The notes beneath the pieces are model-generated. The model ran no database searches. It saw only the letters and a list, made by a program, of their open reading frames with translations, and was not told the origin of the DNA. A program made the translations under genes and the position numbers. A DNA stretch of 64,000 bases from Craterostigma plantagineum. Lineage: Eukaryota; Streptophyta; Magnoliopsida; Lamiales; Linderniaceae. Shown one piece after another: positions 33,551 through 45,556 of the stretch. The stretch lies in the NCBI GenBank assembly GCA_027422505.1, contig JAPQWV010000326.1, forward strand, positions 367,001 to 431,000, read 5' to 3'. Position 1 is the stretch's first letter, and each line of letters begins with the position of its first letter.

Positions 33551-36394
33551 TTTTCTTTTCCTTTTTGTTGGTATTTACTATATATCAATAATATATGGGC
33601 CTGACCTAATTAATCTTAGGAATTGGCCCAATATTTGATTTCGAATAGCAGCTGTTATCTATCTTTCGGGTTTGAGCTTTAGGACTATTTGGGCTTTTAT
33701 TAAGAAACTTTCGTACATTCTTTCTTTTTTTTCGAAAAAGTAAAAAAGATTTGAACGAGGCTAATGCAATTTGAAGTTTCAGATACTTCTATTGATCTAC
33801 TATTTCCCTTTTTTTTAAGAAAAAAAAGGCCATTATTTAATAAATAATGGCCACATGATAATTTTGTAACCTCTATCACGGGTCTTGTCATATATAAACA
33901 CAAATTAGAGTCGTGGTTTGTTCATTTATGATCCAGAAAGAATCATGACAAACAAGTCAATTGTGGGCATAAATCATTTATAATAAAATAAGATATCTTA
34001 CATTTTTTTTCTAGAGCGTGGGCGGCTACGTATCGTGTGGTTAAGTTGTTATAATGTTATCAGGTCTCAACGTTTGATATCCTTTTCAATCACCTACTAT
34101 ATTTACGTAATTATCTTATAAGTCGTTTATATTAAAATCGATGTTGCGTGCAATATAAGGGATTCCAAATTAATCAATTCAGCTGGAATTCAATTTGGGA
34201 ATTATGATCACATGGCAACGTTTGGTATTGCCAATTTCTTGGGTCTCTTTCCAGCTATGAAATGATGAGATCTCAATCTTTTCCATTTTATTTATGCTCC
34301 ATGTTTTCTCCTTTTCCCCACCCTTTTCTCAGTTGGAATCTCATTGGTACTTTTACGTATATTTATTTCAATTTATGGAGGACTATTAGGTAGATAGCAT
34401 CATAAATAGTCTGGAGTTATATTGTTGAACAGATACGTACATCAGATATATAATATAAACCTTGAATTGTGTAGCTTAAGGAATTCATGACTTTTATATT
34501 TGGAGTTAGATAATAATGAAGCAATAAGAGAAAAAAGATGAATAAAAACATAAAGACGTCAATATTACTAATGAATCATGACCTAAACAACTTGCATTAC
34601 AGGCCACCCACAACCGACGGTACTAATTTAACATTATTCCAATATCTGAAAGGACCATAAATAAATAAATAAATACTGAAATACACAAGATCATATAATG
34701 ATTAAAGAAAAACTACCATACACGGGAAATAATATTATTGATAAGAGGACAGCGATGTCGTCCTTGACAAGATGGACAATTGTACAATTTAAACGTATCC
34801 AACAAGTTGATCTCATCTCAATTCTCATCTCTATAACTATAGGACCAGAGAAAAATGTTGTGATATTTTAAAAATGAAAGGGCAATTTGCTTCGATAAAG
34901 TTGGTTGATCTATCATCAGCCAACTATCTGTACCTTTGCTTTTTTTTTTTTTTAAAGTATAATTTGGTATTTCTCAATTGTTCGTCCAAACTTTATTTTA
35001 GGTAGAATACTCGAGTTCTTTTCATATGCTACTCATCGGTGATCAATCAATTGTGGTACTGACAAATCACAGTAATACAAGTACGACGATAAAATTGATC
35101 CGATTAAGCATGGTGCGATTTGCGAAAACAAAAATAATTCAAAGATGGATATTAGGATGATCATTGACTTAAAAAATATGGTACAATTGCGAATATATAA
35201 TGATGAAAAGATAAGAGGTTCGTTTACTTACATAAAGGAGGAGATAGTAAGTCTTTATTGGGACAAATATATATTTATATATATCTATACTTATTAATGG
35301 AGAGGGGGACTTAAAAACTGTCAAATTATAATCAATTTGGTGTATCAATTACACCAAAAATTCCAACCAATTGGTTAGTTACCTCACGCTTGATCAATCG
35401 ACACACGTTCATCCAAAAACTATAATTCCGTTTTATATTTTATATACAATTAAAATTTAGTAGAAAAAAAATAAAAGAAAACTACCCTACATCCACGTGC
35501 AATGAGAAACTGCCGATCCATGATTTTTGCACACAATTACTGTGTGCCCAACGATACTAGTATATATTAATTCAGTAACAAGTCGTGGGACAGCGATTAT
35601 CAACTTGGGAATATATTACAAGGTAAGTGTTGGGAATCCATAATACTAACAGTAAGTACATAACCGAGATTGTGTATCGTGAAACGTATCTCTGAAAGAA
35701 CATAATATTATATAAACATATCGATAGTACAATCGGTAAAGATCCGACAACATATATAAATCAAAATCTGAAGCACTACCTAAAGTCCCACTACTAGGGG
35801 ATCATAAATATAATCGCCCTTTAAATTGTTTGAATAAACTATATATTCCGTGGAATTTTATGACCCTTTTTTAGACATCATGCATCACATATCATCACAT
35901 TATATATTAAAACTCACGCATGCATCAGTGTCACGCCATCATTACTATTAGTTGTTGCGAAATTACATGTTGGACATGGTAGAATAAATTATCTCAATTT
36001 GATTCACCGTTACTTAGTTGGACATTCACGTGAAATTCGATATAGCATAATATTATATCACGAGTGGCTCAAATGTCCGTATAAGATTGGGAAGGATAGT
36101 AATGGAGAAATCAAACTATGCCGACAATTTAATGCAAACATTGCATTGCAACTTGCATAAAGACGACATGAATAATTTGCATATATAATACACAAACGGC
36201 AAGTAGTAACATTTTCTTGTCCTCAATTTCTCACCGTCTTTACTTCTTGACTAATAAACTTAAAATCACTAAAATCATTTACAAGACTACGAGACATGGA
36301 TCGATCATCTGTGAAATATTTAGCATTCCGCCCCTTAACTTCCTATATTTTATTTCCAAACCCAGAAATGAGACAAAACGTACATCCCACTCCA
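33551..36394. other. Intergenic, no gene seen
   Basis: AT-rich sequence with several short A or T runs. I saw no convincing ORF, tRNA, or transposon ends in this stretch. Confidence 0.5.
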
Positions 36395-37078
36395 CTACAT
36401 AAAAAGTTGAGAGTGCAGCTCAGTATAGTAATTGGCAACTTCATCTTCAATCTCCCAAAAACCACGTTCACCGTCGAAACCAAAGGGTGCCGTGTTTATG
36501 CAGTTTTCACCACTCTGATCGTCATCATTATTATTATAATTAAAACTGTTACTATTCTCATCATTATTTTCAATATTGCCGTTACAGTTATTAGGTATGC
36601 CGAGTTCATCATCTGAGGCTTCGAGTAGATGCCTCATGACAGACTTTACGTTATCGTCTCCATCATCTGCTGACGTGGCGACAGACCCATCGTTGGCTGT
36701 CTCAACGTCTTGGTAATATTCTAGCTGCGACAGATCAGAGATCACCGTATTATTAATATTACTGGTAATATTAAGTAGTCGCCGTTGGCTACCATGAGAA
36801 TAAGATGATAGCTCTCTTTCTAAGGTTGTGAATATGGCAGATAGATGTTGATCGCTAGCTTCATCTTTTTCATGCTGTTCTTGTTCGTCTTCATCAATAA
36901 GCATATTGAGTGTTACGCTGTTATTGTTGCACGGCTTGTGTCGTTTGATCAGTGACTCTTGAAGATGATCATCAACAAAGGTATGTTTAGGGTCTGAGGA
37001 AGAGCCATGGTGGGATTGGTAATATTCGGCTTGTCTTTGGCGTTTGGGCGTTGTGGTACTGATTTCTGACGTTTCCAT
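36395..37078 (-). CDS. Unknown acidic, probably nuclear plant protein (227 aa)
   Basis: Single-exon frame of 227 residues. It has a basic start (TPKRQRQ) and a second basic patch (IKRHKPC) that could be nuclear localisation signals, a central IFTTLERELSSYS helix, an acidic MRHLLEASDDELGIPN block, a long Asn/Asp-rich low-complexity linker, and a C-terminal FWEIEDEVANYYTELHSQLFM-type block shown here in part. The pattern of two conserved acidic blocks with a low-complexity linker looks like a small plant-specific family; I do not know its function. A TATA box lies upstream, which supports expression. An alternative, chance ORF, is unlikely given the protein-like composition. Confidence 0.75.
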   Translation of the reverse strand: METSEISTTTPKRQRQAEYYQSHHGSSSDPKHTFVDDHLQESLIKRHKPCNNNSVTLNMLIDEDEQEQHEKDEASDQHLSAIFTTLERELSSYSHGSQRRLLNITSNINNTVISDLSQLEYYQDVETANDGSVATSADDGDDNVKSVMRHLLEASDDELGIPNNCNGNIENNDENSNSFNYNNNDDDQSGENCINTAPFGFDGERGFWEIEDEVANYYTELHSQLFM

Positions 37079-37248
37079 GAGAAGAATATTTGGATAAAAA
37101 ACTTATCTGAAGGGAATATTTTAATATATAACTAGGAGGAAAGAAAACAACCAGATGGAGAAAATGTATTAGGTACTATTAGCAATATAGGTCATGTAGG
37201 GGTTTGGGGGGAGAGAGAGGAATGAGGAGAGAGAAGGACTTGCAAAGG

Positions 37249-37257
37249 TATATATAG
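37249..37257 (-). promoter_or_regulatory. TATA box of the unknown 227-aa protein gene
   Basis: CTATATATA on the minus strand lies about 170 bp before the ATG at 37078, with a purine-rich leader (GA repeats on the + strand, CT on the transcribed sense). Confidence 0.5.
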
Positions 37258-38526
37258 AGGGTAGAAGGGAGGTAAAGTGGTAAGTTTTTGGTCTAAAAGA
37301 GAGTCGAGATAAAATTGGGAATAATCTAATGTTATTTTCTTAGTCTGTTCTATTGTGTGCGTTTCGAGGAGATTTTGTGTGTGTGCGATGAACATAGAGA
37401 TAGAGATGGCGACATAGATGTGCGTGAGAGAGATGGATTTTTCTCTTAAGTTAGATGCTTTGAGAACATATATATAATTAAATAAATGTTTCTTTTTTCA
37501 AAAATGGCTTGAATGTGTGTGTGTACCTGTTATATATTATCATTGTGGCCCCCCATATCTGAACACTCAAATGTAATAATAATAATGACGGTTTCTTCAA
37601 ATTGAGACAAGTACTTTTCTGAGAATTCTACAATATTATTTAATTATATAAAAGTGGGAGATCAACTTGATTCACATGCACCCTCGATACTCCGATAGGA
37701 TCGTTTCCTTTTTATATTATTTGTTTTTTTCCTTTTAATTCTGGCCATTTTTTTCTTCCTATATTTTGACGTAAATGCAAGAGAAATTAGGTATGCATGA
37801 GCCAAAAATAAATGTCTCATCTTTGCTTTGAACTTTATGTGAGGTTTTTACTTTATTTCTGGTTTATGCAAACCGATTCATCGCACTCTGACCTTGTCTT
37901 TACGTGTCTTTGCGTAATGAAGAGTTAAAGTAGAAAATAACTTATATATATACATACTTTACAATACAAAGGACGATGCCCCGAAAATTTGGTTTATTTG
38001 CACTTGATTCATAAATCAAGATTAAATAAAATTTTGAGCTTGCTAATAGAGTATTTATGAGATTAAGTCATCGCGACAGATAAGACAGTTAAATAATAAA
38101 TAATCACAGGTGTGGTCATGTGGCATGACACTTTAGGCAGTCTAGTCGAAACATATATCTACAGATGGAAAATAAAATTTCTCAAATCTTGATGAAAAAT
38201 ACGTCTCATATTCCAGATTTTCTAGAGAAGCAAAGAGAGTCACGGATCTTTTTGGATGAGATATATCTTTATTTTAAGAAGCAATTTATTTTCAATTTCA
38301 GCTGAGAAGAAAACTGATCTGTGGATCTTATTGCTTGCTGCATCTGCATGCACGGACATGAAATTTTTTATCTTAAAATCTATTTATTGCTGGGCGTCTG
38401 CGGTACTTGTGGTAAGGAAATGGGTTAGGAATCCAATGATAAGTAATTTTGCAGTTAGATCCCTCAGAACTTTTATATTCATTTTTGACTCACCGAATTA
38501 TAAGCACGATCATTATTAAATTGCAT
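37258..38526. other. Intergenic, no gene seen
   Basis: AT-rich, with GT repeats near 37515. It covers the promoter of the 227-aa protein gene but shows no other supported feature. Confidence 0.5.
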
Positions 38527-39430
38527 CATTTTTTTTTTTTCCCGGAAACGATAGCTTTTATTAATAACAAAGATACAGGGCTAAATAGCCCACGGAGTCT
38601 CACCGGTACATCGAAAACCGGGAGAACAAAGGCTCACAAGGAGCACAACACAACCCACAACGGGGTACAAGCACTGACAAAAAAGGTCCACAAGGGACAA
38701 AAAACCAACAGAAAACTAAACCCATTATCTACGACCAAGAACTAAAGAACCTATAACAGAAAAAGCTATTAAGCTAAATCTACGATACTCTTCATTTTAA
38801 CTTGGTTTTCGACTTCTAGGTTTTGTCTACGTTGGACTGAGGGCTCCACAAGGGAGAAAAGGCTCACGATCCGAGGATCGGGAGAGACGAGCTCCCACAA
38901 ACTGGGAGACTCCAGACAGCGATATGAGGGGGGCACCGAGCGGGCGAAGCGACTGGCTGCCGGCGAGTCCTGGCGACAGGCGGACAACGCGAGCTGCTTA
39001 GCTGGCGGCTTCCCTTGGCGGCGCGGCTGGCCGTGGGCGACAGGGGGCGGCGGGCAGCAGATGAGGGGCAGCGAGGACGGGACAGGTGGAAGGCGGTGGT
39101 CGTAGCGGTGGATGTGAGCTGTGGATGAAGACCGTGGGAGTGGTGGCGTCGGTGGCGACCGGCAGTAGGCGGTTGGCGATGGTGGCAGCGGTGGTGGGCG
39201 ACGGTGGTGGTGGCGGCACAATTTTTTTTTTTTTTTTTTTTATATGAATATATAAAAACAGAAAGCAATAAAAAAGACAAGAGAAGAGAGAGCTCCCCCT
39301 GCCTCCATTAATGGAGGAGGGGGAGGAGAGGGAAGGTTTTGGTTGTGTGTGGCGGCGGTGGAGCCAAAAATGAATGAGTTGCTTGGGCAGGTTTTACTAG
39401 TGCGCATGTCCCTTTCACGCCAATGCCACA
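38527..39430 (-). mobile_element. Probable LINE remnant (minus strand)
   Basis: A T run at 38528-38540 on the + strand would be a 3' poly(A) tail on the minus strand, directly after a segment read as ATTAATAAAAGCTATCG on the minus strand. The other end is GC-rich and purine-rich (GGAGGAGGGGGAGGAGAGGG near 39312), like a LINE 5' leader. A second T run lies at 39222-39241. Pro/His-rich ORFs inside are low-complexity. The core RT is absent. The family call is inference. Confidence 0.4.
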
Positions 39431-40442
39431 CAATTGTTATTTCTGTAATTATCTACAAATTTTGAAAGTAATTCACAAGCCCAAAATCAAATAACCTAAT
39501 CGGAATAATTCCATGATCCCGTAGATTTATAATTACTTATTTCCTATAAAATCATTTTTTCCTCAAACACATTCAAATCAATTTAGTTATCGAACGAGAA
39601 AAATATGCCATGTGCGAATGAACCCAATACGAATTTGACATAGATAACTCATGTGGCATGCACGTGGTTAGTGGACCTTTTTTTTTTTCCAATTATATCA
39701 ATACATTTTTATTCAACTTAAATTGCTTCAACCTTCATTACCTCAAATGTACTAGATGGGTACTACGAACGAACAAGTACACACTATTACCTCATATGTT
39801 AGATCTTCGACAGTTTAGTTAGATCTAAGGCAGTAAATCTAAATTTTATTGTAGTACAGTATAAAATGCCATTCATTATTTTGAAATTACTAAATAAATA
39901 AAATTAAACGTTAAATTGGTTAATTATTTTTTTCCCTTTTGGAGCAAGGAATATAAAAAAAGTGAAACACACTAAGCATCAAACATTGCCTTTAACATCA
40001 ATCAAGGGCCTCTCCTCTGAAAATTTAACTTTTCCTTCGTCCTACATTTAATTATTCAAGTTTCTTTAACTGGAATAATTAGAGCAGACGAATATATTCA
40101 TTTCTAATACTTTTTCGGTAGGAACACGGAAAAATAATAAAAAGAAGTTTTCTTTGACACAAATCAAGGGCTCATGGAAAAATAGAAGATATCAACATAA
40201 AGCACCTTGAAGCAGAAGATAAAATATGCTTTGAGTAGGTGTAAAAACACAAACAATTATTGAAACAAAAAAAAAGAAAAAAAGAAAAAACGAGTCTCCT
40301 TTACAACTCCATCTTCGATTGCACAGCTAGAAAAGGACCTATACGATTTGACTAATATGCTATTATGTGGTTCCCTATATGGGTTTTAACTTGAGTAGGT
40401 GATAAAATATAGGATAGGACTATAATTAACGAAGTGATAATG
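39431..40442. other. Intergenic, no gene seen
   Basis: AT-rich, A-run-rich sequence between the LINE-like remnant and the Mutator-like element. Nothing else supported. Confidence 0.5.
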
Positions 40443-40451
40443 TTTTATAAT

Positions 40452-43400
40452 GGGGTAATTTCGGTTCAGTCCCCAGTTAGTATTTTCAAATATAGTTCAG
40501 GCCCCATAAGTTTTTAAATTAGGCTGAAGGACCTCACTACTAAAAACATAAGTTTTAAGGACCAATGCGACAGGAAATGACAAATCTGTCCTTCATAGTT
40601 GGCAAAAATTACAACCAATTGCCATCGTCTCCATCATTCGATTTAGGGTTGGTGTGAGGACTCTATAACAGGCTGAATTGTCGTTGTTAAGGTGCAAATA
40701 AGACGAGATCGACTTCGGATTCTCATGGGTAGTTAAAGTAGACGAATAATTTAGAGTGTAACAAGAAATAATGTCGAAATCCCACTTCGAGAGAAAGGAG
40801 AATATAAATGGACCAACTATCGAATTTAATCGCCAATTAAGATGAAACTGAGTGAATTTGATCATGGGTCTTATCAATGAAAGAGAATTATTGAGTTAAC
40901 GAAAGAAGTGGTGAAGAATTTTGCATCAAATTTTTTTATGCGCGACGTATATTGATGATTTTGTGAAGACGATATCTGGGTACCAAATAATGCAATCTAA
41001 GTAACAAATATAACATACATAGTAACATATATGACTAATAAAGTAACAGATATAACAATTCTAGTAACAGTTTCGAATAAAAATTTTTATGCGAGGTATG
41101 TAGAAGATTTCTTGAAGACAATATCTGGGTAACAAATAATGCAATTTAAGTAACTAATATAGCACAATTAGTAACATAAGTGACTAACACAGTTAAAGAT
41201 ATAACAACTGTAATAACATTATTTGAATGAAAATTTTTTATGCGACGTATATTAAAGGTTTCGTGAAGACGATACCTGAGTAACACATAATGCAATACTA
41301 GTAACAGCATAGCACAAAAAGTAACAAGTATGACCGATTTAGTAACAGATATAGCAAATGTAGTAACACGTATCATCGATTCAAGTAACAATTGTTGATT
41401 AACGAATTCTATTACGAAAATCACAATTGACTCTAAAAAGTGGTGAATTAGGTTAATTAGGTTTAGGTTTACTAATGAACGAGAATTATCACAATTGATA
41501 ATGGGTTTTACTAATGAACGAGAATTATTGAGTTTACGAAAGAAGTAGTGAAGAATTTTGAATCAAAATTTTTTATGCGACGTATATTGAAGATTTCGTG
41601 AAGTAACAATTTATGCATTCTGGGTAACAATTTATGCATCATGGGTAACAGTTTATTAATTCTGGGTAACGCTTTATGCATTCTGGGTAACAGTTCATGC
41701 ATATTCGGTAACAATTTATTTACTCTGGGTAACAGTTAATGCAATCTGGGTCACAATTTATGCATCTGAGTAAACTATGCATTCTGCATCGCCCAAAACC
41801 TTGTGTTTCCTACAGATGTCAATCGGTAACAGTTCAATGTGTAACGAGTAACAAATTAACGGAAATAGTAACAGGAGGCCATTAAAAAAATAACAAGACA
41901 ATACGTGACGAGTAACACATAACGCCGTTTCAATAACAATTTAATAGCTAAACATGTGTTGTTTACTGATTTGACGCAGTAACAGTTTAACGTATAATTA
42001 GTAACAAATTTACACATACGGGTAACAGACTATCTACGCCTGATTTTATTTCATCTCTGGCGGGAAAATTCATTTGATTATGGTTTTCCCGCCAGAAGGA
42101 TCAATGCCAATTTAGTAACACAGATGTGGACAACTTAGTAACAGAAATGAATGAACTAGTAACAGAACCCAAAAATTTTACAAAACCCGCGAATGCAAAA
42201 AAAAAAGACACCACACTTTCCTCTAAACCACATTTCATCAAGAAAAACATCTCTCTTCTTCATTTACTGCCTTTGACAGTATCCATGGTCCCCACTATGT
42301 CAACAATACAAGATTCGATTCTTGACTTTGTGCATATAAAAGATGAACGTCGGAAGAACGAGCAAAAACGTGCCGCACCGAGCTCCCCATCTTCTAATTT
42401 ATACATATTAACTGTGATCGTTACCAACAACGACTTTGATTTCATCTTATTTTCTCAAATTAGAATCCTAAACATGGTAACAATTAATTACAGTTAAATA
42501 ACGGGTTTGGCACATACAGTAACGAGTTTCATAGACTGAGTAACAACTTTAATGACACTAAAAATATATCCAAATTATTGGGATCGACCGTATTTTCGCG
42601 AAATTAAAAGATGAACGTCGGACAAACGACCAAACAATGTGCTGCTCCGAGCTTCCATTCTATGGGTACTTCGAATTTATACATATTAGATGAAATCGTT
42701 ACCAAAAACGGCTTTGATTTCATCTTATTTTCGCAAATTAGAACACTACATATGGTAACAATTAAGTTTAGTTTAATAACAATCTTGACAGACCTATTAA
42801 CGATTTTGGCATAAAAGATAACAGATTTGGCATTTCGAGCAACAATTTGGGCACAGTAAAAATATACCCAAATTATTGGGGTGGTTCGTATTTTCGCGAA
42901 ATTGAAAGATGAAGGTCGAACGAAAGAGCAAATAATGAGCCGCACCGAGGTGCCCATACTATGGGTACTTCGAATTTATACATATTAGATGTAATTGTTG
43001 CTCAAAACGGTTTTGATTTAATCTTATTTTCGCAAATTAGAACCCTAAAATAAAATTCATTACAAATCTTACATTTTGCGTCGTGAATATCACAATATAT
43101 CATACCTTACATGCCAAAATTGGTCGGTTAATGGGCACTCGAAATTTCGGTTACTGTAAAAACGATTCGAAATTGCGTCAGATTTTGATTTACTGTAGAA
43201 ACGAGATTCATAAAATAAATATTCTTTGTCGTAACAATTTTCTGCATCATAGTAACAAATAAGGGATGTAAAATAACAGTTTACCAGGCGTTTATAACAG
43301 TATAGTCTAACATCATAACAGAAAATCGCCAGAAAATAACACTTACAGTATGTTGGGAAGGGTCTTTTCGTCAATACATATTTTTAGTCCTTTTCTCTGC

Positions 43401-43498
43401 CATTTTTGAAATAGTTGGTCCTTTAAACTAATGGGGCTTCTGACAGGGACTGAATGCTTTACAAAGTTGCTTAGTAGGTACTGAATCGAAATTTCCCC
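40452..43498. mobile_element. Mutator-like non-autonomous element (3,047 bp) filled with GTAACA arrays
   Basis: Perfect 9-bp target duplication TTTTATAAT flanks it (40443-40451 and 43499-43507), the hallmark of Mutator-type transposition. Ends are GGGGTAATTTCGGTTCAGTC and the inverse of GGGGAAATTTCGATTCAGTA, with decayed homology further in (GCCCCAT, AAAGGACC). No transposase. The interior is almost wholly repeats: about 145-150-bp units carrying TTTTTATGCG...GACGTAT (near 40935, 41086, 41229, 41572), a 25-bp array (TTATGCATTCTGGGTAACA type, 41590-41770), and three copies of a ~265-300-bp unit starting near 42343, 42608 and 42906. Confidence 0.85.
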
Positions 43499-43939
43499 TT
43501 TTATAATTTCAACTACTTGTAATTATTTTATACAGATTATGTGTTTGTTGGCCTACTAATTTTAACGTGATTTAGATAGAGAGCATTGATTCGATTATCA
43601 GCCATCCAGCCTTTTGCGGATTTGAGGCGGCTAAGCAAATATTTAATATTCGAAAGAAATAAATGGTCTACGGACCCAATCCGCAATTGAAATTGCGTAA
43701 TATCTATTCTAATATATTAAAGGTGATGTGTTAGGATAATCGTTAATTGGTCCGTATCAATTGTCCAATCGGATTTTTCTACATCTATTAAAAAAATAAT
43801 AAAAAAAAGATTTTATTAAACCAAGTATCTTCCTCATAAGAACTACCAAATCATATTTTTATTAAAATCATTTAATAATAATTAACTCATTTTATTGCAC
43901 ACATGTAGAGTGTGACAGAAATATGAAGTATATTATAAA

Positions 43940-44282
43940 GGCAAAATTATAAAAATGGGTCATTGAGTATGTCCTTTTTTTTATTTTGGGTCAATACGTT
44001 TGCCAGTTACAAAACTATGTCACGGAGAATGCATATATTAACAAAATTGGGTCATTACAAAACCAAGTCACTAAGTATATATATAGTAACAAAACCAGGT
44101 CATTAGGTATGTATATAATTACAAATTTGGGTCACTAAATGGGTATATAATAAGAAAAAGAGATCAGTTGTCCAATTTTATTACCATATACATGCTTAGT
44201 GACATAGTTTTGTAACTGGCAAACATAGTGACCCAAAATCGAAAATTGGCATAGTTAGTGAACCCATTTTTATAATTTTCCC
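43940..44282. mobile_element. Palindromic Mutator-like MITE (343 bp) with perfect 9-bp TSD
   Basis: Arms start GGCAAAATTATAAAAATGGG and, on the other strand, GGGAAAATTATAAAAATGGG. TATTATAAA lies on both sides (43931-43939, 44283-44291). Shares TCACTAAGTATG words with the element at 29262-29633. Confidence 0.85.
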
Positions 44283-44649
44283 TATTATAAATCACGAGCA
44301 TGGTATGGCATGTAATACCTGCTTTTCGAATTATATATAAGAAATGAAATAATGGCAGGGCAGGTCATCTTATCTGGAGAAGTCAATTGGTGGATGATCA
44401 ACTTCGACCGATCGAGATCTCGGTCTATCGAACATCTATGCAAAAAAAATTAACTAAATTAATGTTGGTTGATTAAAATATAATCATCATTTAGTTTCTT
44501 TAATCTGTTAAAAAAATTCATCACAATTTGACTTGCCTTGGGCCTGCATAATCGCAAGCCATATCATTCATGCATGCGAGCCCAATATGTATTCATCATC
44601 ATCACTCCCTCAAACCCAACTCAACCCAAAATGCAAAGAAATGAGGATA

Positions 44650-44855
44650 ATAGTGCTCTTTTGGTTGGCAGGTTTACATTTAGGAGGGTTTAAATAAGTA
44701 GGGGTTTATATAGAACAAATTAATGGATATAAATAAAATGTATCTTTGGTTAGTGGGTTTAAATAAATACATGTGAGAAGGTGAATTTATCTAAACCTGT
44801 CTGCATGGATTTAGAGTCATGGTTTAGATAAAACTACGAACCAAACACACTAAGA
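44650..44855. repeat. Possible small MITE
   Basis: TAGTGCTCTTTTGGTTGGCAG at the left and the inverse of TAGTGTGTTTGGTTCGTAG at the right form imperfect inverted ends with the TTTGGTT core common in Tourist and hAT MITEs. No certain target duplication. Confidence 0.35.
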
Positions 44856-45098
44856 TATCATAAACTAACCTTTTAAAATACTAAAACATCCAACCGAACA
44901 AGGACAGAGATGGTGAGTGATAATAGCACAAATGATGCACTGAGTTATGTGGTTCATTACAGTGAGTGCAAGCAGATCAATAACAACTTTACTGTGGATC
45001 CAAGGTTATCGATCTCCGATGTACCACAAAGACAACATAGATCAATCGCGTAGCTGTTTGTATAATTATTACCAGATCACATTATGCAGTCAGTCACC

Positions 45099-45100
<2 letters not shown>

Positions 45101-45133
<33 letters not shown>
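45101..45133. repeat. (AT)n microsatellite
   Basis: Uninterrupted AT dinucleotides downstream of the F-box gene. Confidence 0.85.
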
Positions 45134-45135
<2 letters not shown>

Positions 45136-45556
45136 AGCTCATCGATGAGAAACTATCCAACAATGAGTTTCCATGTCTATGAATGTTTACACAGATGATA
45201 AACTAATTGAAACAAGCCATGGATTTCGTATCAGCTATAAACTTTCAACAAGCAAGATTAATGCTGCAACACATTCTGTCTCACTTTCGCTCTGTCGATG
45301 TTTGAAAAAAGTACTACTCAAGACGGCAACACAGAGAAGAAGAAGAAAGAAAGAACAACATCCAGGCTTAAAAATCTTGAGCAGAATCAGATAATCCTCC
45401 TATCCTTTCTCCAACATACAAAACAAACAGCCCATAAGAGGAAACAACTTGAAAATTTATCCATAATTAATCAAGAATAGAGAGTGAGTGCATCAGGGAG
45501 GGAGTCATTTTCTATAACATGAATTAAAAATACTTGTCTTTTTTCTTTCATGGCAT

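Noticed and set aside
38769..39280. Pro/His-rich 150- and 138-aa minus ORFs
   Set aside because: Low-complexity CCG/CCA translation in overlapping frames within a probable LINE remnant.
41590..41770. CRISPR-like appearance of the 25-bp GTAACA array
   Set aside because: Eukaryotic context, no spacers of uniform length, and the array sits inside a 9-bp-TSD transposon.
42126..42957. ORFs inside the Mutator-like element (123 aa, 117 aa)
   Set aside because: They fall in tandem arrays and repeat the same word pattern; no domain.
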